In this document: positions 1 through 8,303 of the stretch, one piece after another | Position numbering within the stretch: position 1 is the first letter of the stretch | How the letters are laid out: each line of letters opens with the position of its first letter | Assembly (NCBI GenBank): GCA_040767925.1 | Contig: JAXGNN010000001.1 | Span: 310,001 to 374,000 of the forward strand | DNA length: 64,000 nt | From: Phil1 sp040767925 | GTDB lineage: Bacteria; Bacillota; Clostridia; Christensenellales; CAG-138 | Direction of reading: 5' to 3' | Notes under the pieces: generated by a model | Told to the model about the DNA's origin: nothing | Databases searched by the model: none | What the model saw: the letters and a program-made list of their open reading frames with translations, nothing else | Program-made: the position numbers and the translations under genes

Positions 1-797
1 ACGGCGCCGGCCAATCCGCAGAGCCCGCCGCTGACGAGCATGGCCATCACGAAGATCCTCACGGGGCTGTTTCCGGCGGTTTCGGCCGCGAGCGGGGAGA
101 GCCCCACCATGCGAAGCCTCAGTCCCCCGGGCGTCCTCCACATGAAGTACGCCGCGATGAGCACGACCGCGACTGCGATGAAGATGCCGGAATGCAGGTA
201 CCCGAATTCCGGCCATCTGGTCAGCAGGAACTGGCTTGAGAACGTGTCCGTCATGGGGTAGCTCACCGTCCTGGAGGCCGCGAACGGACCGTTGATCATA
301 GTGGCGGAGAGAAGCGTCGCAATATAGTTGAACAGCAGGGTGATCAGCAGTTCGTTGACGCCCTTCAGCAGCCGGAACAGCACCGCGATGCCCGCGTACA
401 GCGCCCCGAAGATGAAGGCGAGCAGCAGGACCGCGGGGATTCCGAGCGCGCCCGAAAGGTTCGGAAGCAGCAGCGCCACGGTCGCAGTGGCAAGGCCGCC
501 CGCGTTGAGCTGGCCTTCCTGGCCGATGTTGTTCGCACCGGCGCGGAACGCGATCGCCGTGCCCGTGCCGATGAGAAGCAGGGGCGTCGCCCGGTTCAGG
601 GTGTTCCCAATCGCCATGGCGGAGCTGAACGCGCCGGCAAAAATCTCCTTGAAAAACGCGAGCGGGCTGACGCCCCAAAGCGTCGTGTACAGCGAGCCGA
701 CCAGCAGTCCCAGCAAAGCGCCGATGACCGGGCTGAAGTCCAGCAGTACCAGCCAGATCGATTTTTTGTTTTCGTTCGTCTTAGGCACGCTCATCAT
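1..797 (-). CDS. ABC transporter permease (BMP-linked nucleoside/sugar type), 3' end cut by window edge
   Basis: Integral membrane subunit of an importer for nucleosides or simple sugars. About 265 codons are visible; family members have about 350, so the C-terminus lies off the left edge. Several hydrophobic segments follow a short charged N-terminus, and the segment reading NRATPLLLIGTGTAIAFRAG with NNIGQEGQ just after is typical of YufP/NupB-like permeases. The ATG at 797 overlaps the stop of the upstream ATPase gene as ATGA, so the two are translationally coupled. A second permease and the lipoprotein receptor would be expected further left but cannot be seen. The substrate is inferred from family only. 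Confidence 0.88.
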   Translation of the reverse strand, partial: MMSVPKTNENKKSIWLVLLDFSPVIGALLGLLVGSLYTTLWGVSPLAFFKEIFAGAFSSAMAIGNTLNRATPLLLIGTGTAIAFRAGANNIGQEGQLNAGGLATATVALLLPNLSGALGIPAVLLLAFIFGALYAGIAVLFRLLKGVNELLITLLFNYIATLLSATMINGPFAASRTVSYPMTDTFSSQFLLTRWPEFGYLHSGIFIAVAVVLIAAYFMWRTPGGLRLRMVGLSPLAAETAGNSPVRIFVMAMLVSGGLCGLAGA

Positions 798-2317
798 TCT
801 CGCTCTCCCGCCATCAGCAGTCCGATTTTCGTAACATCGGCTTCCCCGGCCGGCATGATGTCCGCCAGTCCGCCCTCATAGAGCACGCCGATCCTGTCGC
901 TCAGCGTCATGATCTCTTCCAGCTCGGTGGAGATATACAGGATGGCGGCGCCCGCGTCCCGCGCCTTGAGCATGGTGTTGAGAACGAAGTTCGTGGCGTC
1001 GATATCGAGGCCGCGCGTCGGATAGACCGCAACGATCAGATCCACCTTGCCGCTGACCTCCCGCGCCAGGACGACCTTTTGCTGGTTGCCGCCGCTCAGG
1101 TTGCCCGCCAGCTCGTCGGAGCCGGGGGTCGCGACGTGAAACTGCGCGATCTTCTCGCACGTGTCCTTGCAGATGGCCTTCCGGTTCATCGCGTACCAGG
1201 TCCCGTACGGGGGCTTGTCCGGATGGTTCATCGCCACGTTCATTTCCAGTGTGAAATCCAGGATCAGCGCGGCGTGGTTCCTGTCCGCCGGGATATAGCC
1301 GATGGGCAAATCGCGCGTCTGCTTGGTGCCCTTGTTGCCGATATCCCTGCCGAGGAACTCGATTTTGCCACCGGTGAGCTTTCGAAGGCCCATGATCAGT
1401 TCCGCGAAGTCCGTTTGGCCGTTGCCGTCGACGCCCGCGATCCCGACGATTTCGCCGCGGCGCACGTCCAGCGAGATGTTCTTCACGCCCGCGCTCTCCG
1501 CCACCGGGTCCGCAGACGCGTTCTCGATGTGCAGGACGACCTCGCCGGGGCAGCACGCGTTTTTGTCGATCTGGAGGTTGATATCCCGGCCGACCATGTA
1601 GGAAGCCAGCCGCTTCGCGCTGAGGTCCGGCGTATTCTCCAGGGTTTTGATCATCCGTCCGTCGCGCATGATGGAGATGCTGTCGCAAAGCTCCAGGACT
1701 TCCGGCAGCTTATGGCTGATGAAGATGATGGATTTGCCCTCGGAACGGAGTTTCCGCAGGACCTCGAAGAGCTTGTCCACCTCCTGCGGCGTCAGCACCG
1801 CCGTGGGTTCGTCCATGATGAGCAGCTTCGACTGCCTGTACAGCGCCTTTACGATCTCGACGCGCTGCTGCTCGCCGACGGTGAGATCCTCTATTTTCGC
1901 CCTCGGCCTGATGTTCAGCCCGTAGCTTTCGGAAAGCTCGATCACGCGCTTTTCCGCCGCGGCCAGGGGCAGCTCGATCCACTTGCCTTCTTTTCTGCCC
2001 AGTATGATGTTTTCAAGGACCGTGAACTTCTCTACAAGCTGAAAATGCTGGTGGATCATGCCGATGCCGGCCTTGATGGCCTCCGAGGGAGAATCGATCG
2101 CGATTTCTTCGCCTTTCCAGACAATCGTGCCGCTGTCTTTTCGGATGAGGCCGTAGAGCATATTCATCAGGGTCGATTTTCCCGCGCCGTTCTCGCCCAA
2201 TATGGCGCGGATCTCCCCTTCCTTCAGCGAAAACTCAACATCGTCGTTCGCAAGGGTCCTCGAGAACCGCTTGGTGATGTGGCGCATTTCAAGCAGATAT
2301 TCGTATGCCGCTTCCAC
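794..2317 (-). CDS. ABC transporter ATP-binding protein, duplicated (nucleoside/simple sugar importer)
   Basis: Cytoplasmic ATPase of 507 residues driving the adjacent permease. It contains two ABC domains in tandem. The first has a full Walker A (GENGAGKST, about residue 40), the signature TVGEQQ and Walker B LLIMDEPTA. The second has the degenerate P-loop GVDGNGQTD and the signature LSGGNQQKV, a pattern usual for the BMP/ribose-type ATPases (YufO/NupA-like). The GTG start at 2317 is chosen because AGGAGG lies 7 bases upstream. It sits 33 bp after the E2 gene on the same strand, so transport and the 2-oxoacid dehydrogenase appear co-transcribed. Confidence 0.92.
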   Translation of the reverse strand: MEAAYEYLLEMRHITKRFSRTLANDDVEFSLKEGEIRAILGENGAGKSTLMNMLYGLIRKDSGTIVWKGEEIAIDSPSEAIKAGIGMIHQHFQLVEKFTVLENIILGRKEGKWIELPLAAAEKRVIELSESYGLNIRPRAKIEDLTVGEQQRVEIVKALYRQSKLLIMDEPTAVLTPQEVDKLFEVLRKLRSEGKSIIFISHKLPEVLELCDSISIMRDGRMIKTLENTPDLSAKRLASYMVGRDINLQIDKNACCPGEVVLHIENASADPVAESAGVKNISLDVRRGEIVGIAGVDGNGQTDFAELIMGLRKLTGGKIEFLGRDIGNKGTKQTRDLPIGYIPADRNHAALILDFTLEMNVAMNHPDKPPYGTWYAMNRKAICKDTCEKIAQFHVATPGSDELAGNLSGGNQQKVVLAREVSGKVDLIVAVYPTRGLDIDATNFVLNTMLKARDAGAAILYISTELEEIMTLSDRIGVLYEGGLADIMPAGEADVTKIGLLMAGERE

Positions 2318-2350
2318 CTACCATCCTCCTTTCGTATCGTCGTTCAATAT

Positions 2351-3343
2351 TCAGCCGAGCTGCGCGGGATCCTCGAGGATGCGGACGAAGCTTTCAAGGA
2401 AATCCGCCGCGTCCTTTCCGTCCAGCACCTGATGGTCGAATGTGATGCTTAGCGTCGTGACGAGGGCGGCGACGATCGAATCGCCCTCCACCCAGGGCCT
2501 CTTCATGATCCGGCCGACGCCGAGGATGACCGGCTCCGGGGCGTTGAGGATGGGCGTGAAACAGTCGATGTTCTGCGCCCCTAGGTTCGTGACGGTCGCG
2601 ATGGCGTTCCCGGTATCCTCGGGGGAAAGGCCGCCGCTCCTCGCGGCGCCGACCAGGCGCTTGCGTTCCCCCGCGATCTCATGGAGGGAGAGTTGATCGA
2701 CGTTCCGGACGACGGGAACGATGAGCCCGTCCTCGAGCGCGACCGCGAGGCCGATATTGATTTCATTCTTCTCAACGAGCCTGTCGCCGACGAGCTGCAG
2801 CCTCGCCTTCTCGCACTGCCGCGCGGCGATCGCATACGCCTTTAGGAAAAGGTCGTTGTAGGAAACGCCCTCGAGCGTTTCCTTATAAGCCGAGAGAGCG
2901 TCCACGCGCACGTCGCGGAAATGGGTCAGCTGGGCCGAATTCTGCAGGCTGCCGCGCATATTCTCCGCGATGATGCGGCGCATTTTGGAAAGCGTCCTCC
3001 CGCCGGGGGCCGGTTCGGGCGCCTCCGGAGCTTTCGGGATTTCCGCCTTGATTTCACAGGCGCCTTCCGCTTCTTCCGCAGCTTCCTCCGCAGCTTCCTC
3101 AGGGGTGTCCGCCACATAGGCGAGAACCGCGCCGACCTCGGCGACGTCGCCCGCCTCAAACAGGTGCGCGCCGAGGTATCCGCTCTCCGGCGCCTCTATA
3201 TCCACATTGGTTTTTTCGGTTTCGATCGCGAGCAGAGGATCGCCCTTAGCGACCTCCGCCCCGGGTTCCACATACCATTCCGTAATATCCGCTTCCGTCA
3301 TCGTCATGCCGAACTTGGGCATGTACACGGGTGTCTTTGCCAT
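2351..3343 (-). CDS. 2-oxoacid dehydrogenase E2 (dihydrolipoyl acyltransferase), acetoin/pyruvate type
   Basis: Transfers the acyl group from E1 to CoA through a lipoyl arm. The N-terminal lipoyl domain (about 1-80) carries the lipoylation lysine K44 in ETEKTNV. A Glu/Ala/Pro-rich linker (about 82-112) leads straight into the catalytic acyltransferase domain, which ends with the active-site motif HQVLDG (H304, D308). At 330 residues it is shorter than most E2 proteins because I cannot find the peripheral subunit-binding domain that normally docks E3. It lies 12 bp after the E1-beta gene. The true substrate (pyruvate, acetoin, another 2-oxoacid) cannot be told from sequence. Confidence 0.9.
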   Translation of the reverse strand: MAKTPVYMPKFGMTMTEADITEWYVEPGAEVAKGDPLLAIETEKTNVDIEAPESGYLGAHLFEAGDVAEVGAVLAYVADTPEEAAEEAAEEAEGACEIKAEIPKAPEAPEPAPGGRTLSKMRRIIAENMRGSLQNSAQLTHFRDVRVDALSAYKETLEGVSYNDLFLKAYAIAARQCEKARLQLVGDRLVEKNEINIGLAVALEDGLIVPVVRNVDQLSLHEIAGERKRLVGAARSGGLSPEDTGNAIATVTNLGAQNIDCFTPILNAPEPVILGVGRIMKRPWVEGDSIVAALVTTLSITFDHQVLDGKDAADFLESFVRILEDPAQLG

Positions 3344-3355
3344 ACGCCGCCTCCC

Positions 3356-4321
3356 TTACCTCACCATTGACTTCACTTTTTCCACGATCGACTCGACGCT
3401 CGGCACGGAGAGCTTCTGGAGCACCGGGCTGAACGGAATCGGGATTTCCAAACCGGAAAGCCTGGAGGCGGGCGCTTTAAGTAAGCCGAATGCCTCCTCC
3501 GCGACGGTGGCGACCCATTCGGCGCCCGCGCCGCAGGTATGGTAGCTCTCGTCCACCGCGAGGAAGCGCCCTGTTTTCCTGACGCTTTCCAACACCATTT
3601 CCTTATCCCAGGGCTTGAGCGAGCGCAGGTCGACGACCTCCGCGCTGACGCCTTCCTTCTCGAGCTGCGCAACCGCCTTCAGGCAATAATTCACCATGAG
3701 GCCGACCGCGCACAGGGTGATGTCCGCGCCTTCCTTCTTGATGTCCCCCCTGCCGATGGGGATCAGGTACTCGCCCTCGGGGACCTCCCCCTTCATGCCG
3801 CCGATCGACGTGTGGTTGAAGAACACCACGGGGTTGTCGTCGCGGATGGCGGATTTGAGCAGGCCCTTCGCGTCCGCGGGGCAGCTTGGCATAACGACCT
3901 TCACAAGCGGGATGTTCATGAAGTTCGGATGCACGGAGTTGCTGTGGTGCGGGCCGACGCTGGGGCCCGTGCCGTTCTGAACGAGGTAGACGATCGGCAC
4001 CGAGGTCTGCCCGCCGAACATATAGCGCATGGCGTTCGCCTGGTTCGAAACCTGGTCGTAGGCCAGCATCAGGAACTGGCCGAACATCAGATCCACGATC
4101 GGCCTCGTCCCGGTGACCGCCGCGCCGACGCCCGCGCCGGCCACGGCCAATTCGGAAATCGGCGTGTCGATCACGCGGTCCCCGCCGTATTTCGCGTAAA
4201 GGCCGCGCGTGGCCGCGAAGCAGCCGATCCGGACGTCCTCGCCCATGAGGAACACCTTCTCGTCTCGCTCCATCTCTTCGAATAATGCTTCCTGAATCGC
4301 TTTAATATAATACTTTCTCAT
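3356..4321 (-). CDS. 2-oxoacid dehydrogenase E1 component, beta subunit
   Basis: Beta chain (321 residues) of the thiamine-diphosphate-dependent decarboxylase, pairing with the alpha chain encoded just upstream. The sequence shows the family pattern: MGEDVRIGCFAATRGL near the N-terminus, DTPISELAVAGAGVGAA, and an NPVVFFNH segment in the middle. It sits 10 bp after E1-alpha and 12 bp before E2, the conserved alpha-beta-E2 order of acetoin dehydrogenase (acoABC) and Gram-positive pyruvate dehydrogenase operons. Best matched in style to the acoB/PdhB family; which substrate it handles is unknown. Confidence 0.92.
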   Translation of the reverse strand: MRKYYIKAIQEALFEEMERDEKVFLMGEDVRIGCFAATRGLYAKYGGDRVIDTPISELAVAGAGVGAAVTGTRPIVDLMFGQFLMLAYDQVSNQANAMRYMFGGQTSVPIVYLVQNGTGPSVGPHHSNSVHPNFMNIPLVKVVMPSCPADAKGLLKSAIRDDNPVVFFNHTSIGGMKGEVPEGEYLIPIGRGDIKKEGADITLCAVGLMVNYCLKAVAQLEKEGVSAEVVDLRSLKPWDKEMVLESVRKTGRFLAVDESYHTCGAGAEWVATVAEEAFGLLKAPASRLSGLEIPIPFSPVLQKLSVPSVESIVEKVKSMVR

Positions 4322-4331
4322 CTCGTACCCC

Positions 4332-5303
4332 TTAGCACCATGTATCGGTTAACAGGTCGTCCGCGTCGGGCAGCGGGCTGTTCAGCGCGAATTCAACGGC
4401 GCCCTCGACCTTTTCGATCGCTTCCCGGTCGATGGCCGCGAGCTCCGTCCCCGCGACGTCGCCGCGCCCGAGCAGATAGTTCTTTAAGCTTTCGATGCAG
4501 TCCGTCTCTTTGGCGATTTTTTCCTCCTCGGGGAGCCTGTAGATTTGACCGTCGAGGAACGCCGTCTCCCCCTCGGAGTGGCCGCCCTTGCGGTGCGTCT
4601 TCGCCTCGATAATGACGGGGCCGCCGCCGTTTCTGAGCTTTTCCACCCACTCCCGGGCCGTTTCGAACACGGCCACCGCGTCCATGCCGTCCACGATCAC
4701 GCCGGGGATCCCGTAGCCCGCCGCCCTGTCCGCGATGTTTTCGATCCGCATCGCGCGGCATTGGGGGGTAAATTCGCCGTAGCCGTTGTTCTCGACAAGG
4801 AAGATGACGGGGAGGTTCAGCACGGAGGCGAAGTTGACCGACTCGTGGAAGCTTCCCTCGTTCGAGGCGCCGTCGCCGAAGAACGTGACCGCAACCTGCC
4901 TTGTCTTTTTCAATTTGATCGAGATGCCAGCTCCGACCGCGATGGGGATGCCGCCTCCCACGATGCCGCAGGCGCCGAGCATTCCCTTGGAAAAGTCCGC
5001 GACGTGCATGGAGCCGCCCTTGCCCTTGCAGTAGCCGGTCTTCCTGCCGTAAAGCTCCGCCATGATCCTGTTGACGTCGCCGCCCTTCGCGATCAGGTGG
5101 CCGTGCCCGCGGTGCGTGCTGACGATATAATCGTCGTCGTTGAGCGCGGCGCATACGCCCGCGCCGACGGCTTCCTCGCCGATATACAGATGTAAAAAAC
5201 CCGACAACTGCCCCTGCGCGAAAATGGCGCCGGCTTTCTCTTCGAATCGCCTGATGGTAACCATTCGCGTGTAGATGTCCAGAAGTGTCTCTTTCGCAAT
5301 CAT
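4332..5303 (-). CDS. 2-oxoacid dehydrogenase E1 component, alpha subunit (thiamine diphosphate)
   Basis: Alpha chain of the E1 decarboxylase, 323 residues, first gene of the leftward operon. The thiamine-diphosphate motif is present: GDGASNEG, then VENNGYG about 25 residues later. HRGHGHLIAKGGD and GRKTGYCKGKGGSMH are typical of the acoA/PdhA family. I chose the ATG at 5303, 9 bases after GGGGAG; a TTG at 5309 is possible but sits too close to that Shine-Dalgarno sequence. A likely promoter and dyad sites lie at 5341-5374. No E3 gene accompanies the operon in this window. Confidence 0.92.
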   Translation of the reverse strand: MIAKETLLDIYTRMVTIRRFEEKAGAIFAQGQLSGFLHLYIGEEAVGAGVCAALNDDDYIVSTHRGHGHLIAKGGDVNRIMAELYGRKTGYCKGKGGSMHVADFSKGMLGACGIVGGGIPIAVGAGISIKLKKTRQVAVTFFGDGASNEGSFHESVNFASVLNLPVIFLVENNGYGEFTPQCRAMRIENIADRAAGYGIPGVIVDGMDAVAVFETAREWVEKLRNGGGPVIIEAKTHRKGGHSEGETAFLDGQIYRLPEEEKIAKETDCIESLKNYLLGRGDVAGTELAAIDREAIEKVEGAVEFALNSPLPDADDLLTDTWC

Positions 5304-5340
5304 TCTCAACAGCTCCCCTATCCGTCAAATTCTGGTGAAC

Positions 5341-5374
5341 ATTATATGAATATTGTTAGTTGTCCAACATGTTG
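5341..5374 (-). promoter_or_regulatory. Candidate promoter and dyad operator of the E1/E2/ABC operon
   Basis: On the minus strand a perfect TATAAT (5341-5346) is preceded by TTGGAC (5362-5367) with a short 15-bp spacer. Two overlapping dyads cover the -35: GTTGTCCAAC (5359-5368) and the perfect palindrome CAACATGTTG (5365-5374). They are plausible binding sites for the divergent GntR-family protein, but the assignment is inference. Confidence 0.5.
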
Positions 5375-5905
5375 CACTCAGTTTATTATGCTCGATCGTA
5401 TTTTGTCAAGTGGCTGTTTGATGGCTTGGATATTATTCCATGCATAAAATATCATCGCTCATATTCCGCCATTTGGACCCAAACAACGGCTTTAAACGCG
5501 TTATTCATCCCTTATTCTTCTCATAAAACGTTTTGTGTAATCGGATCATTTTCATATTGCGGTGGATATGTTTCCCTGGTTTATTTATATTTTTACATAT
5601 ATAGTAATTAATTTCCATCTGCAGCATGGATGGGTTCGGGCTGACGTTGTTCGACAACCGCTCGTAAAAATGCCGTTTTTCTCTCTCTTTTTCCAGTTTT
5701 GCGCCTCTTTTGGAGGCTGTTAACGCCCTGAAAGGATGAATATTTCACGCTTATTTTCCCGCAAAACCTCGAATTTTTCCCGTTTAAGAAGTCAAACATC
5801 GGATGTTCTACAAGTATATGAATTTTTGCGCGCAAGCGATCGCCTCGGATTCCCGCCCGATCCTTTCAGTTTTAAGCGATGCGCCGGAAGTCCCGGACAG
5901 GGGAA
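5375..5905. other. AT-richer intergenic region without a supportable gene
   Basis: About 530 bp between the divergent promoters of the dehydrogenase operon and gntR. Base composition is clearly more AT-rich than the surrounding genes. Short open frames exist (about 5360-5611 on plus, 5608-5835 on minus), but they lack ribosome binding sites and codon use like that of the neighbours. I see no riboswitch or RNA signature here. Confidence 0.5.
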
Positions 5906-5934
5906 TTGACAATATAGAATTTTGATTATATAGT
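5906..5934 (+). promoter_or_regulatory. Sigma-A promoter of the gntR gene
   Basis: TTGACA (5906-5911), a 17-bp spacer and TATAGT (5929-5934). Transcription would begin near 5941, giving a leader of about 95 nt before the GntR-family gene. Confidence 0.7.
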
Positions 5935-6035
5935 CATTTGTAAGACATCGTGCAAGTTGATTTATAAATTGTTTTTTGTCCTGATTCGCACAAACCGCGG
6001 TGTCAAAAAGCGGAAAACAGGGAGTGGACGCAATC

Positions 6036-6803
6036 ATGGAATGGATGGATTACGACAAGGATATCTCTCTCGTGCAACGGATCTATTTGGCGATTCACAA
6101 AATGATCCGCGAAAATGATTATCCTCCCGGATTCCAGTTGCCGACCGAAATCGAACTGGCGAAGCAATTCAAATCGAGCCGCGGCACGGTACGCGCAGCC
6201 CTGCAGATGCTCGAACAGGCCGGTATCGTCACAAAGCGCCGGGGCGTGGGCACGTTTGTGTCAAAAGATCCGATTCTCGTCAACAATCTGAGCATGAACT
6301 TCGGCATCACGCAGGTCATCGAGTCCATCGGCGCCAAACCCGGCACCATCTACTGCAAGGTGTACGAAGCGCCCATGATCGACAAGCGGATCGCCTACCG
6401 GCTTGAAATCCCGGAAAACTCCAACGTGCTCATCATCGAGCGCGTCAGGACCGCGAACGACAAGAAGGTCGCGTACACGCAGGACATCTTCGACTTGAAC
6501 AAATTCTATAATCTCACGGGCTCCGATTCGTATCGCGAGCTCGAGGAGCACCTCGCGCGCAACCAGTCCCTCTATCAGTATTTGCAGGCGCGCCTGGATA
6601 AGCCCATCCATCATGCCATTTCGCACATCCTGCCGGTAGGCTGCGCCGGAAGCAGGGTGACGGAACTTTTAGGGGTCCCCCCGAATACGGTTCTTTTGCA
6701 GATCGAACAGGTCGACTATACCACCAGCGGCGAACCGATCTGGCTTGCCCGCGAGTACCATATCTCCGATATGTTCACGTTCTCGGTCTACAGGATGATG
6801 TAA
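6036..6803 (+). CDS. GntR/HutC-family transcriptional regulator (UTRA effector domain)
   Basis: DNA-binding regulator of 255 residues. An N-terminal winged helix (about 10-80; QLPTEIELAKQFKSSRGTVR, then KRRGVGTFV) is followed by a UTRA ligand-binding domain (about 95-250; VLIIERVR, ending GEPIWLAREYH). The ATG at 6036 is preferred because GGGAG lies 11 bases upstream, whereas the upstream in-frame GTG at 6000 has no ribosome binding site. It is divergent from the dehydrogenase/ABC operon, which it probably controls. UTRA domains bind sugar, amino-acid or related metabolites; the ligand here is unknown. Confidence 0.92.
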   Translation: MEWMDYDKDISLVQRIYLAIHKMIRENDYPPGFQLPTEIELAKQFKSSRGTVRAALQMLEQAGIVTKRRGVGTFVSKDPILVNNLSMNFGITQVIESIGAKPGTIYCKVYEAPMIDKRIAYRLEIPENSNVLIIERVRTANDKKVAYTQDIFDLNKFYNLTGSDSYRELEEHLARNQSLYQYLQARLDKPIHHAISHILPVGCAGSRVTELLGVPPNTVLLQIEQVDYTTSGEPIWLAREYHISDMFTFSVYRMM

Positions 6804-6959
6804 GAAAACCGTCCCGCTCCCGAGGGAGTTCCCATAAAATCTCAATCTCGAAGGCGGGCCGGGCAGGCGCCGCCTTCGGTTTCCATCACGACAGCTATCG
6901 GGAAAAGCACGGGCAAATATTTCTTCCGCAGCTTTCGGACCCACTTGACGCTTCGCCGT

Positions 6960-8105
6960 TTACTCCGCCATCTTCGCGAGATAAACGCCGACGCCCTGGC
7001 CGGGGGTGATGCTTGCCTTGCAGCGGAGCATGGCGCGCTCGATGACGCCGAGCGCCGTGACCATATCGTTGACGTCGATATTCCCCATGTGGCCGATGCG
7101 GAACATTTTGCCCGCGTACGCGGCAAGCCCGCCGGCGACGATGATCCCCTCGTCCATCAGCGCGGTGCGGAACTCCACATCGCTGATGCCCGCCGGATAG
7201 AGGACGTTCGACAGGGTCACAGCCCGATGCTCCGGCTCGGCGAGTATGGCGAAACCGAGGGCTTCCAGAGCGGCCTGCAGGGCCCGCGCGTTCTTCAGGT
7301 GGCGGTCATAGCGCGCCATGAGCCCTTCCTCTTCGATGATGCGCACGCTCTCGGCCATCGCCCAAACGAGGTTGATCGCCGGGGTCGCAAAGTATTTCGC
7401 GGGATCGTCCATGATCGGGATCCACTTTTCAAAATCGACGTAGTATTCGGGAATCATGCCGAGGCTCTTGCGGCGCTCGAGCGCCTTCTTGTTCGCCCAG
7501 AGGATGAACATGCCGGGGCACACGCCGAACGCCTTCTGGGAGCCGGTGAACATCACGTCGATGTTCATCGCGTCGACCTGGGCATACTCGCCCCCCGTCG
7601 CCGCGACGCCGTCCACGATATAGATCGTATCCGGGTGCCGCTTCATCATTTCGCCGATCGCGGCGATGTCGGCGCGCGCGCCGGTCGCGGTGTCCACATG
7701 GCTTACGGTAACGGCTGCATAACGCTTTTCGGAAAGCTTCCGCTCGATGTCCGAGACGGGCACGGTTTTCCCCCACTCGCTGGAAAGCACGTCGACGTTG
7801 AGCCCCTTTCGCGTGCAAATATCGGTGAAACGGTCGCCGAAGAAGCCGTGGCTGACGACCAGCACGTTATCCCCGCGCCCGGTGGTGTTGGCGATCGCCA
7901 TCTCCATCGCCAGGGTGCCGGTGCCCGCCAGCGGGAAGGTCTTGCCCGAACAATCAAACAGGGCGGCCAGTTTTCCGATCAGGTTTTTATAGTCCTGGAC
8001 GAAACGGGGATCGCCGAACGCCTGAATCTCGCGCCCCATTTCATTCTGAATCGAGCGTACGACCGGCGTCGGACCCGGGATCATCACCAAGCGCTTCTTT
8101 TCCAT
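6960..8105 (-). CDS. Class V PLP aminotransferase (alanine-glyoxylate / serine-pyruvate / PucG-like)
   Basis: Pyridoxal-phosphate enzyme of 381 residues. The start MIPGPTPV, the FPLAGTGTLAMEMAIAN stretch and the Schiff-base lysine K191 in FTGSQKAF are hallmarks of the alanine-glyoxylate/serine-pyruvate and ureidoglycine-glyoxylate aminotransferases. It probably moves an amino group onto glyoxylate or pyruvate. It is transcribed alone from a consensus promoter (8157-8185) with an IclR-type operator immediately downstream, and it ends convergent to gntR. The purine-catabolism assignment (PucG) is tempting beside a nucleoside-type ABC importer but unproven. Confidence 0.9.
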   Translation of the reverse strand: MEKKRLVMIPGPTPVVRSIQNEMGREIQAFGDPRFVQDYKNLIGKLAALFDCSGKTFPLAGTGTLAMEMAIANTTGRGDNVLVVSHGFFGDRFTDICTRKGLNVDVLSSEWGKTVPVSDIERKLSEKRYAAVTVSHVDTATGARADIAAIGEMMKRHPDTIYIVDGVAATGGEYAQVDAMNIDVMFTGSQKAFGVCPGMFILWANKKALERRKSLGMIPEYYVDFEKWIPIMDDPAKYFATPAINLVWAMAESVRIIEEEGLMARYDRHLKNARALQAALEALGFAILAEPEHRAVTLSNVLYPAGISDVEFRTALMDEGIIVAGGLAAYAGKMFRIGHMGNIDVNDMVTALGVIERAMLRCKASITPGQGVGVYLAKMAE

Positions 8106-8128
8106 GTTGAGCCTCCGTTAAATTTTAC

Positions 8129-8152
8129 TATGTGAAATTCATATTTCACATA
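8129..8152. promoter_or_regulatory. Perfect inverted repeat, IclR-type operator
   Basis: TATGTGAAAT, 4 bases, ATTTCACATA: a perfect dyad with 10-bp arms. The core resembles IclR-family operators (TGGAAAT..ATTTCCA). It spans the transcription start of the aminotransferase gene and lies upstream of the divergent IclR-family gene. Confidence 0.8.
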
Positions 8153-8156
8153 ATGA

Positions 8157-8185
8157 ATTATATGACGGAAAAAACTCTTTGTCAA
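8157..8185 (-). promoter_or_regulatory. Consensus sigma-A promoter of the class V aminotransferase gene
   Basis: Minus strand TTGACA (8180-8185), 17-bp spacer, TATAAT (8157-8162), matching consensus at all 12 positions. The operator at 8129-8152 begins 4 bp downstream, so a bound repressor would cover the start point. Confidence 0.85.
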
Positions 8186-8243
8186 TACGGAGCGCCCAGC
8201 CGCTTCGCGTTCCCCGCCCCCCGCTCCGCCTTCTGCGGCGCGA

Positions 8244-8272
8244 TTGAATAATCGCTCGCAAAACGGTATAAT
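8244..8272 (+). promoter_or_regulatory. Sigma-A promoter of the iclR-type gene
   Basis: TTGAAT (8244-8249), 17 bp, TATAAT (8267-8272). The in-frame TTG at 8244 that could extend the IclR-family protein is therefore part of the -35 element and not a start codon. Confidence 0.75.
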
Positions 8273-8303
8273 GAGATATTCTATAATTCGGATGGGCATC
8301 AAA

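Noticed and set aside
1079..2452. Long open frame antisense to the ABC ATPase gene (457 codons).
   Set aside because: High third-position GC opens antisense frames throughout this window; it has no start signal, and its product is low-complexity Arg/Asp/Val-rich with no domain. The sense ABC protein is unambiguous.
5360..5835. Small open frames in the AT-rich divergent intergenic region.
   Set aside because: No ribosome binding site, no recognisable domain, and one crosses the operon promoter.
8244..8303. Extended N-terminus for the IclR-family protein from the TTG at 8244.
   Set aside because: That TTG is the -35 element and TATAAT follows at 8267, so it would be upstream of the transcript.
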